Shown here: piece after piece, positions 50,685-59,306 of the stretch | Layout of the letters: the number at the start of each line of letters is the position of its first letter | Position numbering within the stretch: the first letter of the stretch is position 1 | Source: an uncultured Eubacteriales bacterium | GTDB taxonomy: Bacteria > Bacillota > Clostridia > Christensenellales > Aristaeellaceae | Direction of reading: 5' to 3' | Length of the DNA stretch: 64,000 nucleotides | Assembly: GCA_900542445.1 (NCBI GenBank) | Contig: UQNN01000002.1 | Span: 1 to 64,000 of the forward strand | Made by a program: the position numbers and the translations under genes | Notes under the pieces: model-generated | Told to the model about the DNA's origin: nothing | Databases searched by the model: none | Seen by the model: the letters and a program-made list of their open reading frames with translations, nothing else

Positions 50685-52054
50685 AAAAAGCGGAATGGCA
50701 GGCGGTCTATGCGCCGCGCGGCGATGCGCTGGAAAGGCGGGTTCGCCAGACACTCGACGGGCTGGAAGAAAAAAACAGGTACGCGTATCCCAAACGGGGC
50801 GCTTTCATCGCGGCAGCGCTGGTTTTGGCGCTCATCACGGCGGCCGCCGTGGCGGCTGGGCTGACGCGCTCGGCCCGATACGACGCCAAGCGGCTGGCGT
50901 ATCAGGCGCTGGAGGAAAAATACGGCTTTACGACGGATATGGAGAGCTTTTTCACCTGCACGGCGGAGGAGAAGGACGGGCAGACCGTCGTCACCTATCG
51001 CGCCAACAAAGATGTGGGCGATTTTGCGTGGAAGCTGGGCGATTACACCGTTACGATTCGGAACGGTCAGGCTGAGGCGAGTTGGTCAAACGACGGCGAA
51101 GCGGTCGGCGATGATTTCTCCTCCGATGTGTGGAATACGGCGCTTCTGGCGCGCGGCATCGCGCGGCGCAAAGCAGGGGAGGAATGGTATGAAATCACGG
51201 GCACGCTGCTTAAAACGGGAACGGATTTGAGCGATGCGGAAGAAGAAACCGCGCTCGTGCCGGAAGGGCTGAGCGGCGCGCGGCTGATGGATGAGGACGA
51301 GGCCGATGCGGCGAAGGCTCGAGATGCGGTTCGGGCGAAATACGGCCTGACGAAAGAAAACCTTGCGCTGTTTGACGCGTGGAAGCTGATGGAGAACGGA
51401 AAGACGCAGATCATATTTGTGCCGAACATCTCGGCGGAGGACGATGGGATATTGCTTGAAATCGACGACGAGACGGCCGCCGACAGGGCGTTTTCCAGAC
51501 ACAGCGAACGCATGGGACGCTATATGGTGGAATTTGGCGAGAACGGTGCGGTGCAGTCGGTTATCTGGACACACGACGGCGAAGAACTGCCGGATGTGAC
51601 GGAAGCGACGTGGGGCCGGGCGAACGTCTACGACGCGAAATGCCTGACCGAGCTGGAAAAGCTGCTGGTGGATTTGCAGACCCTTCGGGTCGAATATCCC
51701 GACGACGGGTGGACGCGCACGCCGGAGGGCGACGCGGCGCTTGACGCGAGACGAGTTGCGGCAGGATTTAGCGCGGCACGTTACAACCACGTTCTCCCCG
51801 AACCCGGCATGCTGACCGAACAGGACGCGCTCGCGCTGGCGCGGCAGGTGTTGGAGAGCGACGGCGGGCTATCGGCGGATGTGCTCAATGATCCGGAAAG
51901 CGAGATGTACGCGGTCTGCACGCAGGAGGACGGAAAGACGGTTTGGACGGTGTGGCACCACAACGCCGTGGGTATCTGCGCCGTCGCCATCGACGCGGCG
52001 GATGGAACGATTCTCGACATGATCATCGATACGGGCATGGCCGGAAACGGCTGA
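50681..52054 (+). CDS. Single-pass membrane protein, probable anti-sigma partner
   Basis: 457 residues. A cytoplasmic N-terminus of about 40 residues (KKAEWQAVYAPRGDALERRV) and one membrane helix (about 42-62) precede a large outer domain. The outer part contains two related stretches (KYGFTTDMESFFTCTAEEKD and KYGLTKENLALFDAWKLMEN) and a PepSY-like C-terminal block (LTEQDALALARQVLES, DGTILDMIIDTG). It overlaps the ECF sigma gene by 4 bases. Anti-sigma function is inferred from gene order and topology; no zinc-finger HxxxCxxC motif is present. Confidence 0.72.
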   Translation: MKKAEWQAVYAPRGDALERRVRQTLDGLEEKNRYAYPKRGAFIAAALVLALITAAAVAAGLTRSARYDAKRLAYQALEEKYGFTTDMESFFTCTAEEKDGQTVVTYRANKDVGDFAWKLGDYTVTIRNGQAEASWSNDGEAVGDDFSSDVWNTALLARGIARRKAGEEWYEITGTLLKTGTDLSDAEEETALVPEGLSGARLMDEDEADAAKARDAVRAKYGLTKENLALFDAWKLMENGKTQIIFVPNISAEDDGILLEIDDETAADRAFSRHSERMGRYMVEFGENGAVQSVIWTHDGEELPDVTEATWGRANVYDAKCLTELEKLLVDLQTLRVEYPDDGWTRTPEGDAALDARRVAAGFSAARYNHVLPEPGMLTEQDALALARQVLESDGGLSADVLNDPESEMYAVCTQEDGKTVWTVWHHNAVGICAVAIDAADGTILDMIIDTGMAGNG

Positions 52055-52122
52055 GCCTGTTGGGGGCGAATGCCCCCTTCTTTTTTGCCTGCCGCAATCA
52101 TACCCTCGACGGGGTGATGGGC

Positions 52123-52695
52123 GTGAACGGGATTTTCTGCATCATGATGCTTCTGGGGCTGCTTTACGCGGCGGCGACGGGGCGGGCGGATGCGGCTCAG
52201 CGCGCGCTGCTTTCCGGCGGCGGAGAAGCGGTCGCGCTGCTGCTGAATCTGGCGGGCGCGTATGCGTTTTTCGGCGGACTGCTGGGGGTTCTGCGGGCGT
52301 GCGGCGCGGCGGACGCGTTGGCGCGGGCGATGGAGAAACCGCTTTCGCGCCTGTTTCGTTTTGCGCCGGGGGAGGAGGAAGCGCTGAGCGATATCAGCCT
52401 GAATTTATCGGCCAACATGCTGGGTCTGGGCGGCGCGGCGACGCCGGCAGGCATATCGGCGATGAAGACCATGGCGCGCGCCAATCCGGACGGGCGGGCG
52501 AGCAACGCGATGATCCTTTTTCTGGTGGTGAATACGTCGAGCGTCCAGCTTCTGCCGACGACGATGATCGCCCTGCGCGCGCAGGCCGGAGCGGCCAATC
52601 CGGCGGATATCGTGCTGCCCACGCTGCTGGCGACGGCGGCTTCAACCGTGTGCGGCGTGGGAATCTGCCGTCTTCTGGCAGGGGGGAGCGCATGA
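52123..52695 (+). CDS. spmA: Spore maturation protein A
   Basis: 190 residues starting at GTG 52123 (GACGGGG about eight bases upstream; the ATG at 52117 is too close to it). Hydrophobic protein with the nucleoside-recognition/gate domain: NLAGAYAFFGGLLGVLRACG, LNLSANMLGLGGAATPAGIS and NTSSVQLLPTTMIALRAQAG are characteristic of SpmA. Together with SpmB it takes part in spore core dehydration in Bacillus. ATGA overlap with spmB. Its presence implies an endospore-forming lineage. Confidence 0.92.
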   Translation: MNGIFCIMMLLGLLYAAATGRADAAQRALLSGGGEAVALLLNLAGAYAFFGGLLGVLRACGAADALARAMEKPLSRLFRFAPGEEEALSDISLNLSANMLGLGGAATPAGISAMKTMARANPDGRASNAMILFLVVNTSSVQLLPTTMIALRAQAGAANPADIVLPTLLATAASTVCGVGICRLLAGGSA

Positions 52696-53189
52696 GCGCG
52701 CTGTTTCTGCCGGCGCTCTGCATCGCGGTGATTCTGGCGGGGCTGTTGGCGCGGACGAACGTCTATGACGCATTTGTGCGCGGCGCAGAGGAGGGGTTGG
52801 CGACGCTGATACAGATTGCGCCGTGTCTGTGTGCGATTCTTTCCGCGACGGCGCTTTGGCGCGAAACGGGGCTGCTGACTGCGTTGACGGACGGACTGAA
52901 ACCTGTGTTTGCGGCGCTTCGTCTGCCGGGCGAGGCGGCTTCCGTCGTGCTGCTTCGTCCGCTTTCCGGTTCGGCGGCGCTGGCGGCGGTGAACGACGTA
53001 ATTCGCCAATGCGGCGTGGACAGCCGGGCGGCGCGGCTGGCGTGCGTCATCAGCGGGGCGAGCGAGACCGTGTTTTTTACCGCGTCGCTCTATCTGGGCG
53101 CGGCGGACGTCAAACGTGCGCGTCATGCCGTTCCCGCGGCGCTGCTGGCCTATGCGGCGGGGGTGCTGGCGGCGGCGCGGCTGGCTTGA
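52692..53189 (+). CDS. spmB: Spore maturation protein B
   Basis: 165 residues from the ATG at 52692 (GGGGGAG upstream), overlapping spmA by 4 bases. The nucleoside-recognition gate fold is seen in YDAFVRGAEEGLATLIQIAP, LRPLSGSAALAAVNDVI and SGASETVFFTASLYLGAADV. It forms a membrane pair with SpmA. It is rich in Ala and Leu, with five hydrophobic segments. No promoter is visible directly upstream, so spmAB may be read from the ECF operon or from a sporulation-sigma site not recognised here. Confidence 0.92.
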   Translation: MSALFLPALCIAVILAGLLARTNVYDAFVRGAEEGLATLIQIAPCLCAILSATALWRETGLLTALTDGLKPVFAALRLPGEAASVVLLRPLSGSAALAAVNDVIRQCGVDSRAARLACVISGASETVFFTASLYLGAADVKRARHAVPAALLAYAAGVLAAARLA

Positions 53190-53226
53190 AACAGGAGGTA
53201 AAAAGCGGTTGAAACCGTGTCGGCGC

Positions 53227-53255
53227 TTGACAGAAATCGTCGAATCGAATACAAT
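53227..53255 (+). promoter_or_regulatory. Promoter of the adhesin-like membrane protein gene
   Basis: TTGACA (53227-53232), 17-base spacer, TACAAT (53250-53255). Confidence 0.82.
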
Positions 53256-53346
53256 AATCCAAAGTGGTTTTATATGCTTTTGACATCGCGATGCGGGCTT
53301 TCCGCTTGTGAAGGGAGGAAGGGGCCTTTCGGCCCTGAATATCAAC

Positions 53347-55584
53347 ATGGATAATCGCTCAAGAGGGTTCCGCGCGGCCGCCGCTGTGGTGATGCTGGTT
53401 TTTCTGCTCGCCGTTTCGGCTTTCGCTCTGGCAGAGGCAGACCCCATCCGCGTCTCCTCGCTCAGCGAGCCGCAGTCTGTCATTTCCGAACAGGATGTTT
53501 CCATCACCATCAAGGTCTATAACAGCAGCCAGACGGATATGACCGAGCAGATTGCGCTCTATGATCCCAACGGCGATCTGGTGAGCACCTATAACGGCCT
53601 GCAGGGCGAACAGAGCGTGACCTATACCGGCACGTGGCACGTGACGCAGGACCAGATTCAGGAAGGCAAAATCAAGTATTACATTCAGTATAACATCGAT
53701 TCCGGAAACGGTTCGGATAAGGTTGTCCGCGCCGTGCCGGTGACCATCCAGACCGAGGCTGCCGCGCCGCAGCTGACGGCGACCTATACCGTCACGCCGA
53801 CCAGCGCGCGCAAGGGGCAGAAAGTCAGCGTGGAGTATACCCTTTCCAACACGGGCAACATCGAGCTGCGCAGCATCGTCGTCAGCAACGAGGGCATCAG
53901 CGATAAGAAGCTGACCGCCCCTTCGCTGTCCGTCGGCGAAAAGGTGACGCTTCAGGACAGTTTTACCATGGGCGACAGCGAGCTGACCAGCCAGCCGACC
54001 GTGACCTATCAGGCCAGCGGCGAAAGCGAGACCTACACCATTTCCGATCTGGCGCGCAAGACGATCACCCTGGCGCAGGACGGGCTGGAGGCCGAGCTGA
54101 CGACCGACGCGGGCGATAACGTTTATCCCGGCGAGAAAATTCACCTGACGCTGACGCTCAAAAATACGGGCAGCAACGGCTACACCGGCCTGACCGCCAC
54201 GCTGGCGGACGGCACGGTGCTGGCTTCCGACGTGGAGCTGGCAGCGGGCGCGACGTTTGAGCAGACGGTCGAATGGGCGCCCGTGCAGAGCGGCGCGATT
54301 GCCGCCGAAGTTGTCGGCACGAGCGACACGGGCGAAGCCGTTTCCGTCGCGTCGCCCGAATTGAACATCGTCACGCAGGACGCGAGCCAGGCGTTGGTGC
54401 TCGACGTGACCGCGCAGGCGCAGACCACCACCATTTACAGCGAACCCGCGGTCGTCCGCTTCGCCGTGCAGGTGAAAAACATCGGCCAGACGGACGCGGC
54501 GACCCTGACCGTCAAAGAAGCGGGTACGACGGTTGCGACCATTCCCTCCCTGCCTTCCGGCGAAAGCCGGACGCTCGTGTTCGATCTGGAAACGAGCATC
54601 GCGGGTCAGATTCAGTTTGAGGTATCCGGCAAGGATGCGGCGGGCAACGATAAGGCGTATGATTCCAACATCATCTTCCTGACCTACGTGGAGCCGACGC
54701 CGGAACCGACGGCCACGCCCGCGCCGACTGCCGTGCCGCCCACGCCGACGCCGGAACCGACGGCCACGCCCGTGCCGACCATCGGTGATATCATCGCGCA
54801 GCATGTGAACCCCGTCGTGCTTTACACGATTGCGGGCGTGCTGGCTGCGGTTATCGTTGCGCTGGTTGCCGTCAGCAGCGTCAGCGGCGCGAAACGCAAG
54901 AAGCGCATGGAGCGGGCAATCGATACCATCGAGCTTTCCCCGGACGTGCGCGATTCCTTCGGCAAGCGCCGCCGCCGCGCGCAGAACGTGAGCGCGAAGG
55001 CCGGCAAGACCCCCGAAAAGGAAGCTGAGCAGAAACCGGATGAGAAGCCGGACGACGGGCAAATTGTGCCTACGCCCGAATTTGAGCCGGATGAATTTGT
55101 CGCGTCCACCGCGGCCAAGAATGCGCCGCATAAGACGGAGGAGGGCGAAAACCACCGCCGCCGCACGCCGCAGAACGTGCCGACGGATAAGACGCTTCGC
55201 GTCGCGCCCGTCGAGGAGCGCCCGGAGTTCACGCCGCAAGGCAAGGTGGATGATTCCAAAACCCGCATTTTCGGCAAGCTCGACATGGAAAACGCCGTGA
55301 AGGAAGAACAGAAAAAAGCTGAGGAAGCGCCTAAGGCCGAAACCGCCGAAACCGCCGAAACCGCGCCCGAAGCGGGGCAGGAAACCATCCGCCTGAGCGG
55401 CGAGGATGTGCAGAAGCTCAAAACGCAGGTTCGCGAGGATCACTTCGGCGTGAAGGGCAAAAAGCGCGACGAAATCAAGCCGATGAAGAAAGGCCTCTTC
55501 GGCTTTGGCAAAAAGAACGACGACGACGATTTCCTGATCGATTCCGACGACGACGGGGATGACGACGACGACCTGTTCGAGTAA
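53347..55584 (+). CDS. Large exported protein with CARDB/Ig-like domains and acidic cytoplasmic tail
   Basis: 745 residues from the ATG at 53347. Signal peptide or first membrane helix (about 8-30). Four beta-rich Ig/CARDB-like domains cover about 32-445 (recurrent LTLTLKNTGSNGYTGLTATL, VRFAVQVKNIGQTDAATLTV type). A Pro/Thr stalk lies at about 448-478 (PTPEPTATPAPTAVPPTPTP). A membrane helix (about 490-511) leads into a cytoplasmic tail with Lys/Glu-rich stretches and a final Asp run. It is a cell-surface protein tethered by one helix. The start is odd: GGGAGG lies 28 bases upstream with a GGGCC/GGCCC hairpin between. A GTG at 53308 lacks a site. Confidence 0.8.
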   Translation: MDNRSRGFRAAAAVVMLVFLLAVSAFALAEADPIRVSSLSEPQSVISEQDVSITIKVYNSSQTDMTEQIALYDPNGDLVSTYNGLQGEQSVTYTGTWHVTQDQIQEGKIKYYIQYNIDSGNGSDKVVRAVPVTIQTEAAAPQLTATYTVTPTSARKGQKVSVEYTLSNTGNIELRSIVVSNEGISDKKLTAPSLSVGEKVTLQDSFTMGDSELTSQPTVTYQASGESETYTISDLARKTITLAQDGLEAELTTDAGDNVYPGEKIHLTLTLKNTGSNGYTGLTATLADGTVLASDVELAAGATFEQTVEWAPVQSGAIAAEVVGTSDTGEAVSVASPELNIVTQDASQALVLDVTAQAQTTTIYSEPAVVRFAVQVKNIGQTDAATLTVKEAGTTVATIPSLPSGESRTLVFDLETSIAGQIQFEVSGKDAAGNDKAYDSNIIFLTYVEPTPEPTATPAPTAVPPTPTPEPTATPVPTIGDIIAQHVNPVVLYTIAGVLAAVIVALVAVSSVSGAKRKKRMERAIDTIELSPDVRDSFGKRRRRAQNVSAKAGKTPEKEAEQKPDEKPDDGQIVPTPEFEPDEFVASTAAKNAPHKTEEGENHRRRTPQNVPTDKTLRVAPVEERPEFTPQGKVDDSKTRIFGKLDMENAVKEEQKKAEEAPKAETAETAETAPEAGQETIRLSGEDVQKLKTQVREDHFGVKGKKRDEIKPMKKGLFGFGKKNDDDDFLIDSDDDGDDDDDLFE

Positions 55585-55591
55585 ATCCGTG

Positions 55592-55626
55592 CGAGCCTCT
55601 TTCCTGCGGGAGAGAGGCTCGTTTTA
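55592..55626 (+). terminator. Terminator after the CARDB-like protein gene
   Basis: CGAGCCTCTTTCC / GGGAGAGAGGCTCG stem with a TGC loop and TTTT. Confidence 0.88.
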
Positions 55627-55639
55627 TCGGGAGATTGCG

Positions 55640-55668
55640 TAGACAACGGAAAAAAAGCGTGTTATAAT
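55640..55668 (+). promoter_or_regulatory. Promoter of the DUF2461 gene
   Basis: TAGACA (55640-55645), 17-base spacer, TATAAT (55663-55668). Confidence 0.75.
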
Positions 55669-55698
55669 CAGTCGTGATTTTTTCGGAAAGGAGCAGGC

Positions 55699-56490
55699 AT
55701 GTTCGAGGGATTTTCACAGGAGGCGCTCGACTTCCTGAACGATATTCGGTTTAATAATAATCAGACGTTTTACGAGGCCAATAAGGCGCGTTACGAACGG
55801 TATGTCAAGCAGCCGATGCGCGAATTGAGCGACGAGCTTGCGCCCGTCGTGCAGCTCATCGATCCCAAGCTGGACACGAGACCGGGGCGCACGATGTCGC
55901 GCATTCGCCGAGATACGCGCTATACGAAGGATAAATCCCCGTTTCGGGATCACGCGTGGCTGGGCTGGCGCTATCCGGGCGAAGGGCGCGGCGAGGGTTT
56001 CCACATGTATTGGGGCTTTGGGCCGGACTGGCTCGGCTGGGGCTGCGGCTGCTATTACACAGATAAGCCGCTGATGGACGCGCTTCGTCTGCACATTCGC
56101 CGTGAATCGGACGACGTGCGCCGCTGCCTGAAAGCGCTGGACGGGCGCTTTGAGCCATATGGCGAAGATTACAAGAAGCTGGCCGTGCCGGACGATGTGC
56201 CGGAGGACTTACGGTTCCTGTACGTCAAAAAATACTTCGGCTTTGAGCGCAACGGCACGCAGGCAGATTGGGCACTGCTGCACACGCGCGGCATGGCGGA
56301 CGTGATCGCCGCCGACCTGTCGCGGATGGCTCCGCTTCACCAGCTGATGCGCCAGATGCGCGCCCAGGCGGAACAGGCCGCACAGGAAGCGGTGCGCGAG
56401 CGGGAAGCGAAGGCGCGCGCAGACGCGCAGGCAGATGCGGCGAAGCCCGCAAAGCTGGTTGTTCGTTCCGCAGACGAGTTTGAGTTTTAA
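55699..56490 (+). CDS. DUF2461 family protein
   Basis: 263 residues. Family features: FLNDIRFNNNQTFYEANKAR, the RPGRTMSRIRRDTRYTKDKS motif and FRDHAWLGWR. The activity of DUF2461 is not known; it is cytoplasmic and widely distributed. AAAGGAG precedes the ATG. The C-terminus is an Ala/Arg/Glu-rich helix of about 45 residues that is likely an extension. Single gene followed by a long repeat-rich spacer. Confidence 0.9.
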   Translation: MFEGFSQEALDFLNDIRFNNNQTFYEANKARYERYVKQPMRELSDELAPVVQLIDPKLDTRPGRTMSRIRRDTRYTKDKSPFRDHAWLGWRYPGEGRGEGFHMYWGFGPDWLGWGCGCYYTDKPLMDALRLHIRRESDDVRRCLKALDGRFEPYGEDYKKLAVPDDVPEDLRFLYVKKYFGFERNGTQADWALLHTRGMADVIAADLSRMAPLHQLMRQMRAQAEQAAQEAVREREAKARADAQADAAKPAKLVVRSADEFEF

Positions 56491-56657
56491 GGGGGGGACG
56501 TTGGGGCGCTGCCCCAAGCTTGGAAAACGCACATAGGAGCGCAAGCGCTCCTTGCGGTTTTCCCCATGCGTTTTCCCGCACAGCGGGCGCATGGTTCAAT
56601 CCCCGGCAGGAGACCGTGTTCCCTGCGCCTTCCGTATATGGATTGCTTTGCAATCCA
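56491..56657 (-). repeat. Family 1 repeat, copy 14, interrupted by an inserted palindrome
   Basis: Module C GTTGGGGCGCTGCCCCAA (about 56500-56516) is separated from module B (56605-56625) and module A GGATTGCTTTGCAATCC (56640-56656) by about 85 bases. The insert contains GGAAAACGCA/TGCGGTTTTCC enclosing GGAGCGCAAGCGCTCC, then CATGCG/CGCATG. Confidence 0.75.
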
Positions 56658-56715
56658 TAAGAAAAAAGAATTTCATTTTTTCTTATATTGGGTGATTGGA
56701 ATCAAACGGAGATTG

Positions 56716-56790
56716 CATTGATTGCGCAGCAATCAATAGGGGGGAAATCCAAGAACCTCAGGTTCTTGGTAGGGTTTGGGGCGAAGCCCA
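56716..56790 (+). repeat. Family 1 repeat, copy 15
   Basis: Module A TTGATTGCGCAGCAATCAA (56719-56737), module B AAGAACC/GGTTCTT (56748-56768), module C TTTGGGGCGAAGCCCAAA. Head-to-head with copy 14; directly before the uppP ribosome site. The 320-base gap between the DUF2461 gene and uppP is almost wholly these two elements. Confidence 0.88.
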
Positions 56791-56811
56791 AAAACAAAAA
56801 AGGAGAAACTT

Positions 56812-57654
56812 ATGAATCTTTTCATCGAGTCGCTGAAAGCTTTGCTTTTCGGCATCGTGGAGGGCATCACCGAATGGCTGCCCATCAGCTCCACGGGACA
56901 CATGATTCTGCTGGATGAGTTCATCCAGCTGCAAATGTCCGACGCGTTCAAATCGATGTTCGAGGTGGTCATCCAGCTCGGCGCGATTCTGGCGGTCGTC
57001 GTGCTGTATTTCCCCAAACTCTGGCCGTTCAAAAAGCCGGAGAAGGGCGAAGGGTTTGTCGGTCTGTTTAAAATGGAGACCGTCATGCTCTGGGTTAAGG
57101 TCGTCGTGGCGATTCTGCCCAGCGCGATCGTCGGCATTCCGTTTGACGACTGGATGGACGCGCACCTGCATAACGCGCCCGTCGTCGCCGCCATGCTGGT
57201 GATCTACGGCGTGGCGTTCATTCTCGTTGAGAAACACCAGAATACGCGCCGCCGCGCCCGCATTCAAAACGTTGAATTGATCGATATGCGCATGGCGCTG
57301 ATGATCGGCCTGTTCCAGGTGCTTTCGCTCGTTCCCGGCACGAGCCGCTCCGGCGCGACGATTCTGGGCGGCATTCTGATGGGCTGCTCCCGCGCGGCGG
57401 CCTCCGAGTTCAGCTTCTTCCTTGCCATTCCGACGATGGCGGGCGCAAGCCTGATTAAAGTGCTCAAATTCGGCCTGTCTTTCACGTCGGAGGAGCTGCT
57501 GATTCTGGGCATCGGCTGTGTCAGCGCGTTTATTGTCTCCATTATCGCCATCAAGACGTTCATCGGCTACATCAAGCAGCATAGCTTTACCGCGTTCGGC
57601 TGGTATCGGATCATCCTCGGCGCGTTGGTGGCGGTGTACTTTTTGCTGAAATAA
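56812..57654 (+). CDS. uppP: Undecaprenyl-diphosphatase
   Basis: 280 residues from the ATG at 56812 (AAGGAGA upstream). Eight membrane segments. The two catalytic motifs are EGITEWLPISSTGH (residues 17-30) and PGTSRSGATI. It dephosphorylates undecaprenyl diphosphate so the lipid carrier can be reused for cell-wall synthesis, and overproduction gives bacitracin resistance. It is followed 11 bases later by a secreted-protein gene. Confidence 0.97.
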   Translation: MNLFIESLKALLFGIVEGITEWLPISSTGHMILLDEFIQLQMSDAFKSMFEVVIQLGAILAVVVLYFPKLWPFKKPEKGEGFVGLFKMETVMLWVKVVVAILPSAIVGIPFDDWMDAHLHNAPVVAAMLVIYGVAFILVEKHQNTRRRARIQNVELIDMRMALMIGLFQVLSLVPGTSRSGATILGGILMGCSRAAASEFSFFLAIPTMAGASLIKVLKFGLSFTSEELLILGIGCVSAFIVSIIAIKTFIGYIKQHSFTAFGWYRIILGALVAVYFLLK

Positions 57655-57665
57655 GGAGAGACAAC

Positions 57666-58232
57666 ATGAGAAAGGCGCTTTTGGGTCTGTTGCCCGTCAT
57701 GTTGATGATGCTTGCTTTTCCTGCGCTTGCCGAGCCGTATACTTTTTCCAACGGCGCGCAATGGGGAATGAGCAAAGCGGAAATCGCTGAGATTGAAAAA
57801 GCGGAACCCGATGATGATGAACCCGGCCGCGAGCATGTTCAAGGTGTAATGTACTGTGATCAAACTGTAAGCAAGTATACTGCGAATCGAGTATATGTAC
57901 TTGCGGACGATGAATTGTTTTCAGTTTGGTATGCATGTTTTTCTTCCAATGAAGATAAGGACCTGAAGTATTTGCAGGGCGCATTGACGTCATTGTATGG
58001 AGAAGCGGCCGCTTTGCCGACTGAAAACGTTGTGAAATTTATGGCGGATGTATGGGACGGCGACTTGGCTGGAGAAGTGACATTCAGCAGCCAATGGACG
58101 GGTGGCGACGATACAAATATTTGGCTTTCTAGCAAGACTTTGGATTCTGATGAAAATGGTATTTTTTTGATCTATATAGATGCCAATTTCGATGGGAGCC
58201 AGATCGGTATTTACGACACGACGGGGTTATAA
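57666..58232 (+). CDS. Small secreted protein, function unknown
   Basis: 188 residues. Signal peptide 1-22 (MRKALLGLLPVMLMMLAFPA, cut after ALA), then SNGAQWGMSKAEIAEIEKAE, a start found in many uncharacterised secreted Clostridial proteins. A single Asp-rich beta domain follows with two cysteines in the middle. From about 57840 onward the DNA is clearly AT-richer than its neighbours and uses less common codons, which suggests acquisition. No membrane anchor or lipobox. It is co-directional with uppP and the Dabb gene. Confidence 0.75.
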   Translation: MRKALLGLLPVMLMMLAFPALAEPYTFSNGAQWGMSKAEIAEIEKAEPDDDEPGREHVQGVMYCDQTVSKYTANRVYVLADDELFSVWYACFSSNEDKDLKYLQGALTSLYGEAAALPTENVVKFMADVWDGDLAGEVTFSSQWTGGDDTNIWLSSKTLDSDENGIFLIYIDANFDGSQIGIYDTTGL

Positions 58233-58246
58233 AAAGGGGAAAGCGT

Positions 58247-58534
58247 ATGAAACACTGCATTATTGCGAAATTCAATGAATCCGTGGTCGATAAGCCTGCC
58301 GCGATTGAAAGCGTAAAGGCGCTGTTCGCGAGCGCCGCGCCCATCGAAGGGGTGAACGGCATCGTGATTCACGAAAACTGCGTTGAGCGCGACAACCGCT
58401 ATGACCTGATGATTGTCGTGGAGATGGAGAAGGCCGCCCTGCCGAATTGGGACGCTTCCGAAATCCATCATCGGTGGAAGAATCAGTTTGGCGGTATGCT
58501 TGAGAAAAAAGCGATTTTTGATTACGAGGATTGA
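58247..58534 (+). CDS. Dabb (stress-responsive A/B barrel) domain protein
   Basis: 95 residues, one ferredoxin-like barrel domain: MKHCIIAKFNESV, then VNGIVIHENCVERDNRYDLM. The C-terminal HHRWKNQFGGMLEKKAIFDY corresponds to the usual H..W and DY end. Dabb proteins form dimers; roles range from enzymes of polyketide cyclisation to stress proteins, and none is established for this type. GGGGAAAG precedes the ATG. Confidence 0.88.
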   Translation: MKHCIIAKFNESVVDKPAAIESVKALFASAAPIEGVNGIVIHENCVERDNRYDLMIVVEMEKAALPNWDASEIHHRWKNQFGGMLEKKAIFDYED

Positions 58535-58542
58535 GCCTATAT

Positions 58543-58578
58543 AAAAATCCGGCAGATTGCGGTCTGCCGGATTTTTGT
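58543..58578. terminator. Bidirectional terminator between the Dabb gene and traX
   Basis: AAAAATCCGGCAGA / TCTGCCGGATTTTT perfect stem. Confidence 0.92.
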
Positions 58579-58601
58579 GTGCGATTTAAATTGAAAACGG
58601 A

Positions 58602-59306
58602 TTACCCCCAGAAGTAAGGCGGAATGATCCGCATGACTCGAATCAGCGCCAGCGCGCATAAGTGCAGGGGATATGCCGCGTAGAAGAAAAACGTCAGCGC
58701 TTTGCCGCGCGGACCGGGTCTGCCGTTGTAGAGCACAATCGGGATGACCGAGAGCGCCGCACAGAGGGAAACGGCCACCCATGTGCGCGCCACGCCGGAG
58801 AGCAGCAGGGTAAAAGCATATAAAAGCGTCAGCAGCACGGTGAAGAGGGCCTGACGCTTTTTACTGTCGCCCGCATAGGCATAAGCCAGACACAGCGCCA
58901 CGCCCAGCCAGCCATAGCTCACCTGTGCCGCCATCGCCAGCAGCATCAGCGCTAAAACGGCCAGCGCGCACGGCAGGGGGCGGGCGGCGAGCGCCTTGGC
59001 TGCGTACAGCGCCATCAGCCCCAGAAGCAGCGCGAAGACGACGTTCTGTTCCATTGCGCTTGAAATTTGACCGAAAATCAGCAGATCAAACGGAATCTCC
59101 GAAACGCAGGCCAGAAGCAGCAGCCGACGCGCATAGGCGCGGAGATCCCGCGTGTGGCGAAAGCCCTGCACAAGCAGGAAGCAGTAAAGCGGAAACGCCG
59201 GCCGTCCGATGCAGCGAAACGCGCCGACGGACGGGAACAGCGCCAGCCCGGCGTGATCGACGCACATGCAGATCAGCGCAATCAGGCGCAAAGCAAACGA
59301 GGACAG
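58602..59306 (-). CDS. TraX-family membrane protein (probable CTG start)
   Basis: 234 residues if it starts at CTG 59306. This gives SSFALRLIALICMCVDHAG, the conserved TraX start (SSF-L-LIA-I-M-IDH), and has AAGGAGGGG at a spacing of seven bases. The nearest conventional starts (TTG 59291) lose this segment and lie 22 bases from the site. About seven membrane segments; IGRPAFPLYCFLLVQGFRHT and FFYAAYPLHLCALALIR are typical. TraX proteins acetylate pilin in conjugative plasmids, but chromosomal Firmicute homologues are of unknown function. It shares a promoter region with PurBox-like sites. Confidence 0.85.
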   Translation of the reverse strand: MSSFALRLIALICMCVDHAGLALFPSVGAFRCIGRPAFPLYCFLLVQGFRHTRDLRAYARRLLLLACVSEIPFDLLIFGQISSAMEQNVVFALLLGLMALYAAKALAARPLPCALAVLALMLLAMAAQVSYGWLGVALCLAYAYAGDSKKRQALFTVLLTLLYAFTLLLSGVARTWVAVSLCAALSVIPIVLYNGRPGPRGKALTFFFYAAYPLHLCALALIRVMRIIPPYFWG

